From the NCBI GenBank assembly GCA_021927905.1, contig BLLK01000069.1, positions 930,001 to 994,000 on the forward strand: a stretch of DNA of 64,000 nt, read 5' to 3'. Numbering within the stretch: position 1 is the stretch's first letter; every line of letters starts with the position of its first letter. A program made the position numbers and the translations under genes. Positions 36,645 to 47,700 of this stretch are shown here, in pieces. A model generated the notes under the pieces. That model saw nothing but the letters and a program-made list of their open reading frames with translations. It was not told where the DNA came from and made no database searches. Origin of the DNA: Chaetoceros tenuissimus (lineage: Eukaryota; Bacillariophyta; Thalassiosirophyceae; Chaetocerotales; Chaetocerotaceae).

Positions 36645-36661
36645 TGCATAGCAATATTGAC

Positions 36662-38704
36662 TTACCCCATCACTTGAACTGGATCTGCCATAAATTGTTG
36701 TAATTTGGCAAGGCTGTTCTTTGCTTGAGCTTCACTCAGCTCCTTGTGTGGTAAATTGCATGCTTTTCTAGTACATTTGCCATATAGTGCAAAGTTTGCA
36801 CAACCTCTGAACTCCAGTAGCTCCGCAATGTTCACCTCACATGCTTTGCAGATAGCACTGATAGCAATGTGCTCTTTGTTTTGAGCTCTTTTCACCTGCT
36901 CCACTGCTTTATCAAAGTCCTTCAAACACTTTGGTCTATTTGCAATGCGCAATTTCTTATCAGGTGAAGTTGGAGGAGAGCCAGTTGCCTTTGGTGGGAG
37001 CTTTCTGATATTGTCATCTTCTTTCTTTTCTTCAGCCTCTCGTCTGATCAGCTTACTTGGCATCTGTGCATACGTGACACGGCCAATTTTCCAAGTTAGC
37101 TGATTTAGCATATAATCAAAAGCCTTGACGCTATCGCCCTTTCCTTTAGAAAACGATCTGCCCTCCAAGAATGTAAGCCATAGGATAATTGCCTTTTGAT
37201 TGTGGTCAAACATTTTTCTGGCACTTGGTTCAAACCCCACTATAGCCTCTATCAAGCTTTGCACCCGCAAGAAGAGTGGACATTTGTCCCCAAAGTAAGC
37301 CCAGAGTGTATTTGCAAACATACGAAGTGCCTCTACAAAATCATGGAATGCCTCAGGGATGACCGGTACCCCTTTCTTGATTGATTTCTCAATGTCTGCA
37401 CTTGTTTTTGCTTCAGTTCTCTCCAATATCTCACGTTGCTCCTCTACTATTTCTAGCTCCTCGGTGGTCAGGCGGATGCAGAGAAACAGACTGAGATGCT
37501 TGAATGCTGCATTCGTTGACGGATCCGAAGCACTGTCCTGAGCAAAGAAATCTCTCTTGCGTAGTACCTCAAAGAGTTCTGGATTATTAGGCGTTGGAGA
37601 ATCCTTGTAATTCTTTTTTGCATCGAGTTTTTCTTTGATAAGTTGCAATTGCAAGGATTTATTCTTTTCCTTTTGTACTTCCCTGAAGATGGCTGGTAGT
37701 TCCTTTATGTTGTCTTCCAATGTAGACTTGTGTGGCTTTCCACACATAGTTAGAATTCGCTTTACCTCAGTCTCTGACCAACCCTTTTCCTCCTTTGTGG
37801 TTGTAGCTGCTGGTGCAGGGGCTTGGAGCTGCTGCACCAATCCTTGTTGCTGAAGTAGCAATTGTTGCAAGAGTACCGTATCAATTCCTGCTGCAGGAGC
37901 AGCTGGAGCTGGGGGACTAGGAATCATTTGGGCTACCTTTGCTTTTGCCCATGCTGCAGCTTCCGTATTATAGCCCAGCATAAAGTCTGAATGCTCTAGC
38001 CTTGCACTCTTCTTTACATTATGCTTCACAAAAGCCGTCATTAGGAATTTCCGAAGGTGCGCCATCATGTTTGCAGGATTTCCTACCGGAGCTTCCACAT
38101 CCTCAAGTCTCTCCAGTATCTCCGCAGCCTCCACCGGTTTGGCAATTGCATCTAACGCGATGTAAGCCGGGATTGGAGCAAGACGCATGACTTCCCATTC
38201 TACATTTTCTGCATCAGAATGTGCCACAGATTGCTTTTCAAGTTGAGTCTTCGTTGCCGCCTTGAATAGTGCTGTGTTTCTTCCCATGGTCTTCGTCAGT
38301 ATTACGTAGTCCATTGGAAGCACCAATGCTTGAGGTGAGGCCCCACTGTCCTCCACCTCATTCATGAGCCACAGCAATTTTTCATCCAGTTCCGAGTCTC
38401 CTCCAAGCTGTGCCATTCCTAGCTCTGGTCCATACACCATTCTGACTTTGGTTGAACCTGGGAACATCACAAGAGCTGTCAATGGTTTAGCCCCATTGCC
38501 TTGAGCATTGAGTGGGAACAATGTATCGCTGGAGCTATCTTGCAAAAGATTGAAGAGATGGCCTGCACTGGAGATCTGGGCCTCCTTCGAGTGCTGGGAT
38601 AGGAAATTGGCGATTTTTCCGGTTGGTGCGGGGAGTGTTCCAGAGAAGAAGCGATTGCTGTATGCTGGATCATCCCCCTCCTGTGTGAGTTTGTCTAGTG
38701 ACAT
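36662..38704 (-). CDS. DIRS gag-like protein
   Basis: A 680-aa open frame just inside the A1 repeat, starting at an ATG at 38704. There is an Ala/Gln-rich stretch (PPAPAAPAAG...QQLLLQQQG), a charged middle and a C-terminal Cys/His cluster (CANFALYGKCTRKACNLPH) that could bind nucleic acid. The first frame of DIRS elements is usually a gag-like RNA-binding protein. No domain is otherwise recognisable. Confidence 0.75.
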   Translation of the reverse strand: MSLDKLTQEGDDPAYSNRFFSGTLPAPTGKIANFLSQHSKEAQISSAGHLFNLLQDSSSDTLFPLNAQGNGAKPLTALVMFPGSTKVRMVYGPELGMAQLGGDSELDEKLLWLMNEVEDSGASPQALVLPMDYVILTKTMGRNTALFKAATKTQLEKQSVAHSDAENVEWEVMRLAPIPAYIALDAIAKPVEAAEILERLEDVEAPVGNPANMMAHLRKFLMTAFVKHNVKKSARLEHSDFMLGYNTEAAAWAKAKVAQMIPSPPAPAAPAAGIDTVLLQQLLLQQQGLVQQLQAPAPAATTTKEEKGWSETEVKRILTMCGKPHKSTLEDNIKELPAIFREVQKEKNKSLQLQLIKEKLDAKKNYKDSPTPNNPELFEVLRKRDFFAQDSASDPSTNAAFKHLSLFLCIRLTTEELEIVEEQREILERTEAKTSADIEKSIKKGVPVIPEAFHDFVEALRMFANTLWAYFGDKCPLFLRVQSLIEAIVGFEPSARKMFDHNQKAIILWLTFLEGRSFSKGKGDSVKAFDYMLNQLTWKIGRVTYAQMPSKLIRREAEEKKEDDNIRKLPPKATGSPPTSPDKKLRIANRPKCLKDFDKAVEQVKRAQNKEHIAISAICKACEVNIAELLEFRGCANFALYGKCTRKACNLPHKELSEAQAKNSLAKLQQFMADPVQVMG

Positions 38705-38729
38705 AGTGATATATGTAGGTATAGTTTTT

Positions 38730-38916
38730 TCCTTTTTATCTATGTTAATACCTAGTCATAAGCCTTTACCTAGACCTATCTAGAAAATGAACTGATGTAT
38801 TTGGACCGTTGTGTATTGCTTTCCTCTTCGTTCAAATACATCTTGTCTTGCTGCTACTACGCAGCATTGTGCCTAGCTATTCTATTCCCGTCCCCCGTCA
38901 TTGTGCCACTCGACGA
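38730..38916. repeat. DIRS split repeat A1 (187 bp)
   Basis: Direct copy of 32583-32769 at the 5' end of the element relative to its coding strand. Confidence 0.9.
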
Positions 38917-39004
38917 TTCATCCAAAGTGTTCTCAAAAGTCGACACCAAATGAAAAGCGTTCGCAAAACCCACTAACCTGACTAGGTTAACACATAGGGT
39001 TTTC

Positions 39005-40384
39005 ATGTATGGCTTCACAAATCTATTCCATCACAGACTTCGATTCTTTACCAATCTGTTTTTAAGCACCACAAATCACAATAGCACCACGATGATCATT
39101 GGACAGTTCGTAATTCGTTCCCTCACACAGCGTAGATGTAGTCTACAAGATGCACTGTCTCTCTGCATTAGAGCAAACGCCGCTGCTTGCTATCGCTACA
39201 AGAAGCGTATTGAAGTGATACAAAACGCACCACATCTTGATTTACTCCAAAAAATCTCACTGCCATGCGCTTTGCGCACACTAGATGCACATCTAGTATT
39301 TCACGCAATTCATTTCAAACGGCATGTGAACACTTTTGAAAGTAATAACAATCTACAACTCGAAAGGGAAACAATCAATGGGAAGGAATTCCCGATCAAG
39401 AGAATTGACATGTCATCTCGCAACCAAGACAATCACGATTTTTTGGCTGAATTTGTAATGAATGCACTTTTCGTTCGACTCACAGGTTCGTCTAAATACC
39501 TGATGTCCTTGATAAAGGAAGAAAATTCAACCTTGCCTGGTATGAATCTTGATGAATGGAAAGAAATTTTGAACGATCTACCAAAGAAGAAAAATGATTT
39601 CATCAATTCACAGTGGACTTCAAAGCTTAAGAGACATGTCGAGAATATCCCTCGGATTATGAAAGAAATGCACGAACTATTATCAAAGGAGAAGGGCAAT
39701 CCTGATGATTTTTTCCATACACGTGAATCAATGTTCAGATCAGTCAAACGTATCATCAAATCAAAATTTGTTTCTAGTCTTGTTGTGGCAGATGTAGAAG
39801 AATTCATCGCAAATCTCTGGGATCATGATGAGATAGACGAATTAACTGTACACAGAGGACATGGTGGAAAAGATGGTATCACCGTGATAGATGGCGACAA
39901 AAAACTTGACTTGAACAAAATTTTAGAGAGTATCGAGAACGACAATTTCAAAGATGATTTTGTAAGTTTGTTAGGATTCGAAAGAGATGGGGAGGTGACT
40001 ACTGGAGAGAAGCAGAAGAGAAGGAAAGTTAATATTTATCGAAACATATGTAACGGAAGGCGACTTTCTTTGGTCGATGTAGAGCATTTCTCTTGTAAAA
40101 TTTTTTTGGTATGCGATCACCTGTATGGAAATAGAGTTCACACGTGTACTGATAAGAATACCTCGCAATATCTACACCCAATCAAATTCAATGAAGATGT
40201 CCATCCTTATCCATTAGTCAAAGATTTTTACACATTTTATGATGGAATCGCTACAGAAATTATTAACAAATTCGAAAATTTCATCAAAAAGGATGAATGG
40301 AAAAATATGAATTTGCCACGTCCATTTTATAATGGCGAATACTTTGAAGAAATCGAATATGTTGGTGTCTCACATGAAATTTAA
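39005..40384 (+). CDS. Unrecognised 459-aa protein (accessory block, ORF A)
   Basis: A long ATG-initiated frame without evident introns, just beyond the retroelement. It is charged and helical with no recognised domain. A C-terminal segment has scattered Cys and His (SCKIFLVCDHLYGNRVHTC). A second ATG at 39092 is an alternative start. It lies in the same orientation as the AlkB-like gene about 420 bp downstream, with a strong palindrome between. I cannot name a function. Confidence 0.6.
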   Translation: MYGFTNLFHHRLRFFTNLFLSTTNHNSTTMIIGQFVIRSLTQRRCSLQDALSLCIRANAAACYRYKKRIEVIQNAPHLDLLQKISLPCALRTLDAHLVFHAIHFKRHVNTFESNNNLQLERETINGKEFPIKRIDMSSRNQDNHDFLAEFVMNALFVRLTGSSKYLMSLIKEENSTLPGMNLDEWKEILNDLPKKKNDFINSQWTSKLKRHVENIPRIMKEMHELLSKEKGNPDDFFHTRESMFRSVKRIIKSKFVSSLVVADVEEFIANLWDHDEIDELTVHRGHGGKDGITVIDGDKKLDLNKILESIENDNFKDDFVSLLGFERDGEVTTGEKQKRRKVNIYRNICNGRRLSLVDVEHFSCKIFLVCDHLYGNRVHTCTDKNTSQYLHPIKFNEDVHPYPLVKDFYTFYDGIATEIINKFENFIKKDEWKNMNLPRPFYNGEYFEEIEYVGVSHEI

Positions 40385-40530
40385 TATAATATATATAAGT
40401 TTTATTTTTTATGAAAAAGATATACTTTTTTATATCTTAATTGTATTCATAAAAAACATCAATATTGAATTCGAAAAACAGTAAAAAAAAGAATTTATAT
40501 AAATGTTTTACAGCAATCTTGTCATACATA

Positions 40531-40560
40531 TTCAGTGGTATAGTGGTTAGCAGAGGTGAC
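40531..40560 (+). pseudogene. tRNA 5'-half-like fragment
   Basis: The string TGGTATAGTGGTTAGC matches the D-arm/box A of many eukaryotic tRNAs (Val, Glu, Asp, Gly type). No matching anticodon arm or 3' half follows; the palindrome begins instead. It may be a truncated tRNA at an insertion junction or chance. Confidence 0.35.
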
Positions 40561-40566
40561 GTATCT

Positions 40567-40613
40567 ACCCCGGAAAAAGCCCAAAAAATTATTTTTTGGG
40601 CTTTTTCCGGGGT
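40567..40613. repeat. Perfect 47-bp palindrome
   Basis: Arms 40567-40589 and 40591-40613 are exact reverse complements (23 bp each) around one central base. The GC-rich ends and A/T-rich middle would form a stable hairpin. It could be a two-sided terminator, a foldback element or a relic terminus. Confidence 0.95.
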
Positions 40614-40800
40614 TTGTTCACTTTCTCAAAAGTATAATCCCTAATGAACTTGGTAGATAGCTAGGACTAAAACATCAACTATGAGAACACTATCTCCCAC
40701 TACACAAAAGATCCAATAATCCAGAAGCATACAATAGCATGCATTCATTTGACATGCGATTTTAATTCCAGCTGCACATTACAACTCACGTAAATACACA

Positions 40801-43797
40801 ATGAACGATTTTTTATGCATGTATAAATATGATTGTGAGGAGAGATTGAATATGCTCAAAAACCTGAGAAAAAAAGAGCAGATACAAAAGATTGTCGATA
40901 AGGAGCATCCACTATTTCAACTCTTTGAAAGTTTCTACAAAAACCCTGAGGAGAGAATGAAGATTCTTTTCGGAAATGTGGAAATACCAAAAAGATATGA
41001 TCAGTACAATGAACTTGTCGATTGGGATACCTTTGAATATGTCGTATTTCTGCCTCTTTGCAATTTTCAGAGGTTAATTCCAGGTAAATTCCAACCACCA
41101 GCACATAATGAGGAGGGGCCTGATGAATTCGTTCAAAATTATGATGTTTACGATGTATTGGAGATTCAAAAGAAAACTAAAATTCATGAATATCGTTCAA
41201 AACTAAAAGAAAAGCTTAATCTGGTTGGAAGATCAATTCTCAAATTGAGTCCAGGCATAAACCCTAAACTCCGTAAAAGTGCAAAGGAAAAAGGATTCAA
41301 ATTCAATTATGAAGATGCAACTGATTTGATTTGTGGTTCACAAACGGATTCCTTTGGCAATTATCTATATCCAGGATATGATATAATAATCAATCGTGTC
41401 AATATATGCTATAAGGAAGCACGGGGCAATAAAACCGAAATCAACTGGGCTGCATGGATTCCAGGAGAGAGAAGAAACGAAAACCTTCGAATTTGTAGTG
41501 TTCTTGAGGCTGGATATGTCAATGACGCAATAAAGTCTGTAATCAAAAAGATTCCATCAAAAGAATCAGATATCAAAACAATAATCATCAAAGACAAGGA
41601 TAAGGAAATCAAACTTGGTGGTGTATCGACAATAAAGAATGTATTTCCGAACGATGCAAAGAGTGAAGTAGAAGAAGTGAAGAAATTACGATTCATCAAA
41701 TATCCAGATGGTAAACCAAAAAACAATCAGAATTTCATTAGGGTTGCATCCACAATAAACGGTCGACCTCTCCAGTATTCAAAAGAGAGTAGTATATTCT
41801 TTGTCAAGAGTGTTCCTGCTACCGACTTTGAAATGGGATTACTATCACAATGCAATAGCATTGCACATCAGATATATCTGCAAACGAAACTCAAACTTGT
41901 CCAAAAGTATGGCCATGACATTGCACATAGTATCATTGGAGACTATATTCCATTTACATCGTGTCTTTGGTCATGGCGCCCTGGAACTGTTGCAGGATAT
42001 GGCTTGCACCAAGATTCCACTGCTCTTAGTTCTGATGATGTAAAAACATTCCACTATCAAGAGATTGTGGTCACGATTATTTTTCATTTTGGTATTGTCA
42101 ATGCTGATGAAAAAGGTGCTGATTTAATAATATCCTTGACGGATAAGGAAACAGGCAAAACAACAACATCTACCTATCACAATTTTATTCATACACAGCT
42201 GTTCGGCAACCAAGAAAACCTGTGGCATAGAGCTTCAGCTACATCCGAAAAGGCTGCAACATCGCGATTGGTTATGACTGCAAGGAGAACTTCAACTGGT
42301 GATAAATCACCAAAACAAGTCATGGAAGGCGAACTAACGCGTATATTTGGAGAAGATAACCCGAATTTTAAACTTCGCCAGATTGAACAATCAAATGATA
42401 CACTAACATTGCAGCAGATACTTACGCTCTTCGACGAAGATACACTGCATCTTTTTGGAAAGGTAATATCACCATCATCTTTGATTGGGGGTGTAATGAA
42501 CAGGAGCATCAATCCAAATAGGAAAGCATCGAAACCACAGTCCAAAAAGAAGAGTGTACAGTCAAGAGGAAAAGGAGATAGTACCGGAATTGAGCTTGAC
42601 AGCGAGAATAACAATGCTTGTACTACTCAAACTGCAGCAGCGTCAACAGCAATAGAATCAACCACAATGGAGTCAACTTCTGATCGTATTGACTACTACA
42701 ATATTACATCGACACGAGAAGAGCATAATTGCGACAAAGTGCAAACATTTATCAATCACCAATTGTTTAGCGAACATTTCCTTTTGTCCTCAAATGCATT
42801 ACAGATCTTATTCGATCAAAAATTCTGTATCGAGACATCTGTTCAAGATCAAAAAGGTTACAGAAAGAATATTCTCTGGTCGCCAATGTTCCGTGAGGAT
42901 GGTTCAAGTTATAAAATTGGAGACACAATTCCCTTGACCACCTACAAAAGCTACCACAATATCCTGGAATCAGATTATGGTGGTGGATATATTTGTTCCA
43001 ATTACGTTGGTACATGCACTGGGATCTGTCTATTGCATCCCGAGAGGACGGCGAGTTATGATAAGATTGTTGATACTGCGGAAAAGAAGAAGTCCGAGCC
43101 TTTTAAGTTCTATGGTAGTGGTGGGTCCTCGAAAGTAAAAGGATCTTATGTATCGTCAATTTCTGCTGTGACATGCGGAGCAGGAGGTAGCTTACCTACT
43201 GCTCAGAAGCTAAATGCAACAAATAAATGTCTGATGGAATTGTGCAGGATGGCAAGACCATTACATTTTGCCATCAAATTGAGACAAAAGGAGAATAATA
43301 TCGACATGGTGATTTATCTAGGTATGTTCACGATTGTTGAGATTGACTATGGGGTCCATGAGCATGGAACGACGTTCCAAAGAGAAAGATGTGACAACTT
43401 TCATGGAGCTTCTTTTTTACATGAAAAATCGTTCTTGTTTCATGCTGTGCCGTTTTCAGTTAACTACCAATCAGTGGCAACAGATTGGGATGTGTACGGA
43501 ATTGATGAACGAAGTATTCCGTTGAGCTTTGGTTGCCTAATTGATCAGACAGCCAACAAAGCTTTGAAGATAGATTCTGAATTTATGAGAAATGATATCC
43601 TTTTTAAACTGATGCGAAAAGAGAAGAAATTCGTGGGGGGTGTATTTACGGATACATACAAATTAGCGAGCAAAGTCGATTTGAAAAAATTAAAGGAATG
43701 TGTTATATCAAAGAAAGTAGAATTCGACAATGGTGAGAGTGATGAGGAGAGTGACAGTGACAACGAGTCTGAGGAAGATGATGCGATGGAGGAGTAA
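40801..43797 (+). CDS. AlkB-type 2OG-Fe(II) dioxygenase with SRA-like C-terminal region (ORF B)
   Basis: An intronless frame of 998 aa. Around residues 385-500 it has a double-stranded beta-helix dioxygenase pattern: GLH403-Q-D405 (HxD), then IIFHFG and ADLIISL strands, LWH476 as distal His, and R489-L-V-M-T-A-R495, matching the AlkB signature RxNxTxR (one residue differs). These residues bind Fe(II) and 2-oxoglutarate. A Lys/Ser-rich linker (about 560-600) leads to a second region. There FKFYGSGG (Y771-G775), then NATNKCLMELC...PLHFAIK and IYLGMFTIVE (from about 838), follow the order of an SRA domain, which reads modified cytosine. The SRA match is weaker than the dioxygenase. An acidic tail ends the protein. 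A base-oxidising or demethylating role is inferred. Confidence 0.7.
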   Translation: MNDFLCMYKYDCEERLNMLKNLRKKEQIQKIVDKEHPLFQLFESFYKNPEERMKILFGNVEIPKRYDQYNELVDWDTFEYVVFLPLCNFQRLIPGKFQPPAHNEEGPDEFVQNYDVYDVLEIQKKTKIHEYRSKLKEKLNLVGRSILKLSPGINPKLRKSAKEKGFKFNYEDATDLICGSQTDSFGNYLYPGYDIIINRVNICYKEARGNKTEINWAAWIPGERRNENLRICSVLEAGYVNDAIKSVIKKIPSKESDIKTIIIKDKDKEIKLGGVSTIKNVFPNDAKSEVEEVKKLRFIKYPDGKPKNNQNFIRVASTINGRPLQYSKESSIFFVKSVPATDFEMGLLSQCNSIAHQIYLQTKLKLVQKYGHDIAHSIIGDYIPFTSCLWSWRPGTVAGYGLHQDSTALSSDDVKTFHYQEIVVTIIFHFGIVNADEKGADLIISLTDKETGKTTTSTYHNFIHTQLFGNQENLWHRASATSEKAATSRLVMTARRTSTGDKSPKQVMEGELTRIFGEDNPNFKLRQIEQSNDTLTLQQILTLFDEDTLHLFGKVISPSSLIGGVMNRSINPNRKASKPQSKKKSVQSRGKGDSTGIELDSENNNACTTQTAAASTAIESTTMESTSDRIDYYNITSTREEHNCDKVQTFINHQLFSEHFLLSSNALQILFDQKFCIETSVQDQKGYRKNILWSPMFREDGSSYKIGDTIPLTTYKSYHNILESDYGGGYICSNYVGTCTGICLLHPERTASYDKIVDTAEKKKSEPFKFYGSGGSSKVKGSYVSSISAVTCGAGGSLPTAQKLNATNKCLMELCRMARPLHFAIKLRQKENNIDMVIYLGMFTIVEIDYGVHEHGTTFQRERCDNFHGASFLHEKSFLFHAVPFSVNYQSVATDWDVYGIDERSIPLSFGCLIDQTANKALKIDSEFMRNDILFKLMRKEKKFVGGVFTDTYKLASKVDLKKLKECVISKKVEFDNGESDEESDSDNESEEDDAMEE

Positions 43798-44029
43798 GAC
43801 ATGGGATTTGTTTGTAAAATAACTAGCTACTTTACAATACAATTTTAGAATATTCATTTGAATCTGATGTTACTACGATTTGATTATTGCTTGATTATAT
43901 ATATATCTTAGAATGCTACAATGATCTCTAATTGCAATTCCCCTTAATTGCAATACCAATCACTGTTTGATTATATATCTTTAGAATGCTACGATGATTA
44001 TTGATTATTCCCCCCGAATAGCAAATTGA
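43798..44029. other. Short AT-rich gap with partial direct repeat
   Basis: A stretch of about 30 bp (TTATATAT...AGAATGCTAC) occurs at about 43891 and again at about 43970. No gene. Confidence 0.5.
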
Positions 44030-44706
44030 TCAGATTGCTGCAAATTTTTCATCATCAGATTCATTGTCACTTTGTTTGTCATCTTCATCCTTTGCATTTG
44101 CTGACAATGCTGGCATTTTACAATCAACAGTTTCTCCAGTTTCTCCATTTACAATTTCTGTGGCAACTTCACCTTTTTTTTCTTTCGTTGCTTTATTTGC
44201 AATTTCTACGCATGTAATCAGAGTACTGTCTTTATCTGCTCGAAATGTCCAAGGAAGCCAAAAACCTCTTTGATGACTGGATTTACCATCATCATTTTTT
44301 TTGCCTGGCTGATGACTAGATTTCAGATGTTTGTTAAATTGATTGAAACTGATATCCCCATTAGTCAATCGATCGTTCCTAATAACTGTTTTCAAAACTC
44401 CTTTGAGATGATTTGACAGATATATATTTATCAATTGATCTATAACAGTTTTGACTTACCATCATGACAAAGGTTACACCATCGCAGCCCTCTACCTTCT
44501 TCACGAAACTTGTTTCTGCAAGCCTCATTTTCACATTCAACAACTGCACCCTGCGTAGCATTGTTCTTGTTCATAGTTCTGTTCAGAAATTGTACTTCTA
44601 CGCCATGATGGTTTGCAACTGCATGTGAAGTGAGTTGACAGAACATCTTTGTATTTTCTACAATCACACGCCTCTGTCCATCATGATGCTTCTTGGAGAA
44701 ATGACC

Positions 44707-47700
44707 AGGCATGGAAAATAATGGGCCGACGGAAAATAATGGGCCGGCCCACTCTTCAGCAAATTTAGCTATTCACAACCGCCACAAAGATTTCAACTAC
44801 AATCAGTCTCTAACAAATCTCACCCTTTACAAATAGAAATACGTAGTAAACCCTTTCTTGACACTGGACTCAAATAATAGACCTGTAGGGTCCTAAAATT
44901 GGTCTGTCTGTTATTTCTTGCTTCTGGAACCAATCAAAAGGACGTCGAAGATGTTCAGCTGTCGAAAAAAAGATAGGTTCCATTCTTTTGCATTCAAACG
45001 AAATGGTACACCTTGGCCATGGTCTACAACATCAAAGATAAGGTACGCAATGATGTTGCAGCAATTACGGATCTTGATGGACTAGAGAAAGATTTAAAAA
45101 GTTTGGGAGAGTACATCAATTCAGTATCAGAGGAAACAAGACAGGAGAAGTTCAAGCCAACAAAGGTTGGAATCCAAAGGATCGGAGAACATGTGAAAGG
45201 TGTTATTGACTTGGGTCTAAAGAGAGTCACGGCAATCAAATCAAATCTACCAAATAGTAGTCCAAGCTCTGGCTCTGGCTACGCAGCTTCAAGAGTCATA
45301 TCATTTGAAAAGAAGTCATCATCGCCGAGGAAGTTTCTTGACAAGGTGTTTGCTCAAACTGCAACTGCTAAGCCGGCTAAGCAAAATTGTAAAAAGGAAA
45401 GTAGACCAAAAAGAAAGAATACTTTTATTAGTGCGCTTTCACCCAAAAGAAGAAAAGAGGTGGAGGAATTGTGTTCACAGATGGACCCAGAAGTTGTAGA
45501 TACAATCATTCCAGCGGGTGTAGAAAAAATTCAGTTTTCTCCACCAACCTTTATCAGAAAGATCTCTTCAATTCCACAAAAATTAAGAGCAAAGTCAAGG
45601 AACATTATGATTGCAGCTGGTCTTGTACCTGTTGATGATCCTCGATCTCTTCGAAAGGTAGAACAACATGTAAGAGAAGGCAAATTGCCACAACCACAAT
45701 GGAATAGTAGAGGAAGACCAGCATTCATCGATTTGGACGATTTCAGAGAGGCGCTTCTTGCAAAACAGAGAGAGAATGTTGGTGTTGCTTTAGATGACAC
45801 AGACATCGAATCTATCCTACTTGAACATGCAAATAAGGCAATGGTTAAAGCGGGTTACAAACCTCTTTACGATGGTGTATTTTCCGAGAAGACAAATGCT
45901 AATTATCTACGCCTTGCTGGTGTATTCGATGATGGTATAGTTGTCAACAAAACTAAAACTAAAAATGCAACACGCAGAAAAAAGGAGAACTCTGGTCGAT
46001 CTGCAGCTGCATTTGCTTTGTCTATTGCTTCCCATCTAAGTCCCTGCAAAAAAGATGAGGAACCGAAATATGTTAACGCAACTCAAGGGTCTCGTCTTCT
46101 AATCGAACTAATGAAAAACCATTGGAAATGTGAATATCTCCGACCTGTCAAGAGAGGACTTCTTTTTGGAACCGATGATAAAGCTGTTTTTGTTACTGCC
46201 GATGGTGAGACTAAAAAGAATTCTAAGAAGGAGTTACCAAAAGTTCTTTTTCAGATTCCAGAGAAGGTCATCGACTTCTCCACACACGGCTATGTTTCGA
46301 AGTATGATCCAAAGCCAAAGTTTCAAGCTGGGCAAGTCATGCGAATGACTTTCACGATGACAGCAGATGGTACGCTAGCGCCACTTTTTGCACAAGCTTT
46401 GAGACTTTCCGAAGAAGAACTACCAAAAGACAAATTCGAAAATGGTTTGTATCTGATGCCAATCAAAGGTATGGCTCTTTCTTCAGGAGATGCTCGAAAT
46501 GATGATAATGAAGGGTACATACTACTTTGCAGAGAGGGTATTTTGGAAAAAGATATCCATGCTCTTTACGATGAAAAGGTTTTCAAGCCTCTTGTGAACC
46601 TCAAAAGATTGAAGTTAGGTTGCGCAGTTGATGATGTACCTGACAGCCATAGAGCTATAAGATGGACCGATGGTGGAATTCCACAACTCCAAGCAATCAC
46701 CGCTGAGGAAGCTATGGATTACTATAGAAGGTATAAAATCGACCAGAACAAACATGGATCAGGCAGAACTGGTTTGGAGGCTACTTGTGACTTAGATAGT
46801 TTATTTCGAACTATCTCGACTGACACTAGATCAGGAAATTATAGTGATTACATACCTGCTGACAACCTTGTCGAAAATGTCAAGAAAGCTCTGGCAGAGG
46901 CAAAGACTGCTGGTGTCTCTCTCAAATCGGACAGCAAGAAATATATAAAGTTTTTTGCAGAAAGATTCCCATCCATGGTAGCAAAAGGATGGAATGCGCA
47001 AACCTTTCCAAAAGGTTTTAAGCACAATGGTCTGATTGACGCTAACATGAGCTTATGGCCAGATGTTGAAAAAGCATTCCATACTGTGAAGCGTGTAGTG
47101 CCACAAGAAGAGTGGGATCTGTTTCTCGAACACTTTTTCGAACTGATGACCGAATTCGAAGACAAGGGGATGATCACGGAGGAAACATTTGATAGATTGG
47201 GTTTTGCGAAAGATACAAATGTTGTAGGTGAGGAAGAAGAACTGACCACACAGGCCGACCATATGCAGAGGACAATGATGCTCACACACAAATTCCAACT
47301 TGAACGGCGCAAGAAAAGAACAGAAGAGTTGGAATTACAAGCAAGAGAGAGAGCAGAATCAAATAAAGCAAGTGAAAGGTCTCTAGTTCAAGATGCAATT
47401 CTTTGCATTCAAACCATGGCAAAATTGAAATGGGACATTGCTATTTTGAATAATGTTACTGTAGAAGAAGCCAACAAACTACTTCAGGATTTCAAGATGC
47501 ATGCATATTACAAACCTGCACTATTCCAGTCTTTGAATAGAGAGGACATTGAAAAAGAATCAAAACTCACGAAGAAATTACTACTGGCTTACATATTTAT
47601 ATCGGAGTTCGAAATGTATCCAGAGAATGGGCGACATGGACTGTCATCGTTCAATAGAGCTGCTCTTGTTACTAAAGCGTGGGATCATGTGAGACTTGGA

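Larger units (their letters stand above)
32421..38916 (-). mobile_element. DIRS-order retrotransposon with split direct repeats
   Basis: On the minus strand the order is A1 (38916-38730), gag-like ORF, RT-RNase H, tyrosine recombinase, B1 (32909-32770), A2 (32769-32583), a 22-bp spacer, B2 (32560-32421). The two A copies (187 bp) and two B copies (140 bp) are each nearly identical. This A1-ORFs-B1-A2-B2 plan is that of Pat/Ngaro-type split direct repeats and agrees with a tyrosine recombinase instead of an integrase. High repeat identity suggests a recent insertion. The coding frames carry defects listed below, so this copy may need help to move. Confidence 0.85.
40385..40800. other. Gap with palindrome and tRNA-like A-box
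   Basis: It holds a tRNA-like stretch at 40531-40560 and a 47-bp palindrome at 40567-40613. It is otherwise AT-rich. Confidence 0.7.

Noticed and set aside
36376-36654. Frame encoding LPDYKRVSLLDYK repeats
   Set aside because: It is translation of the 24-bp DNA array; periodicity of 24 keeps any frame open.
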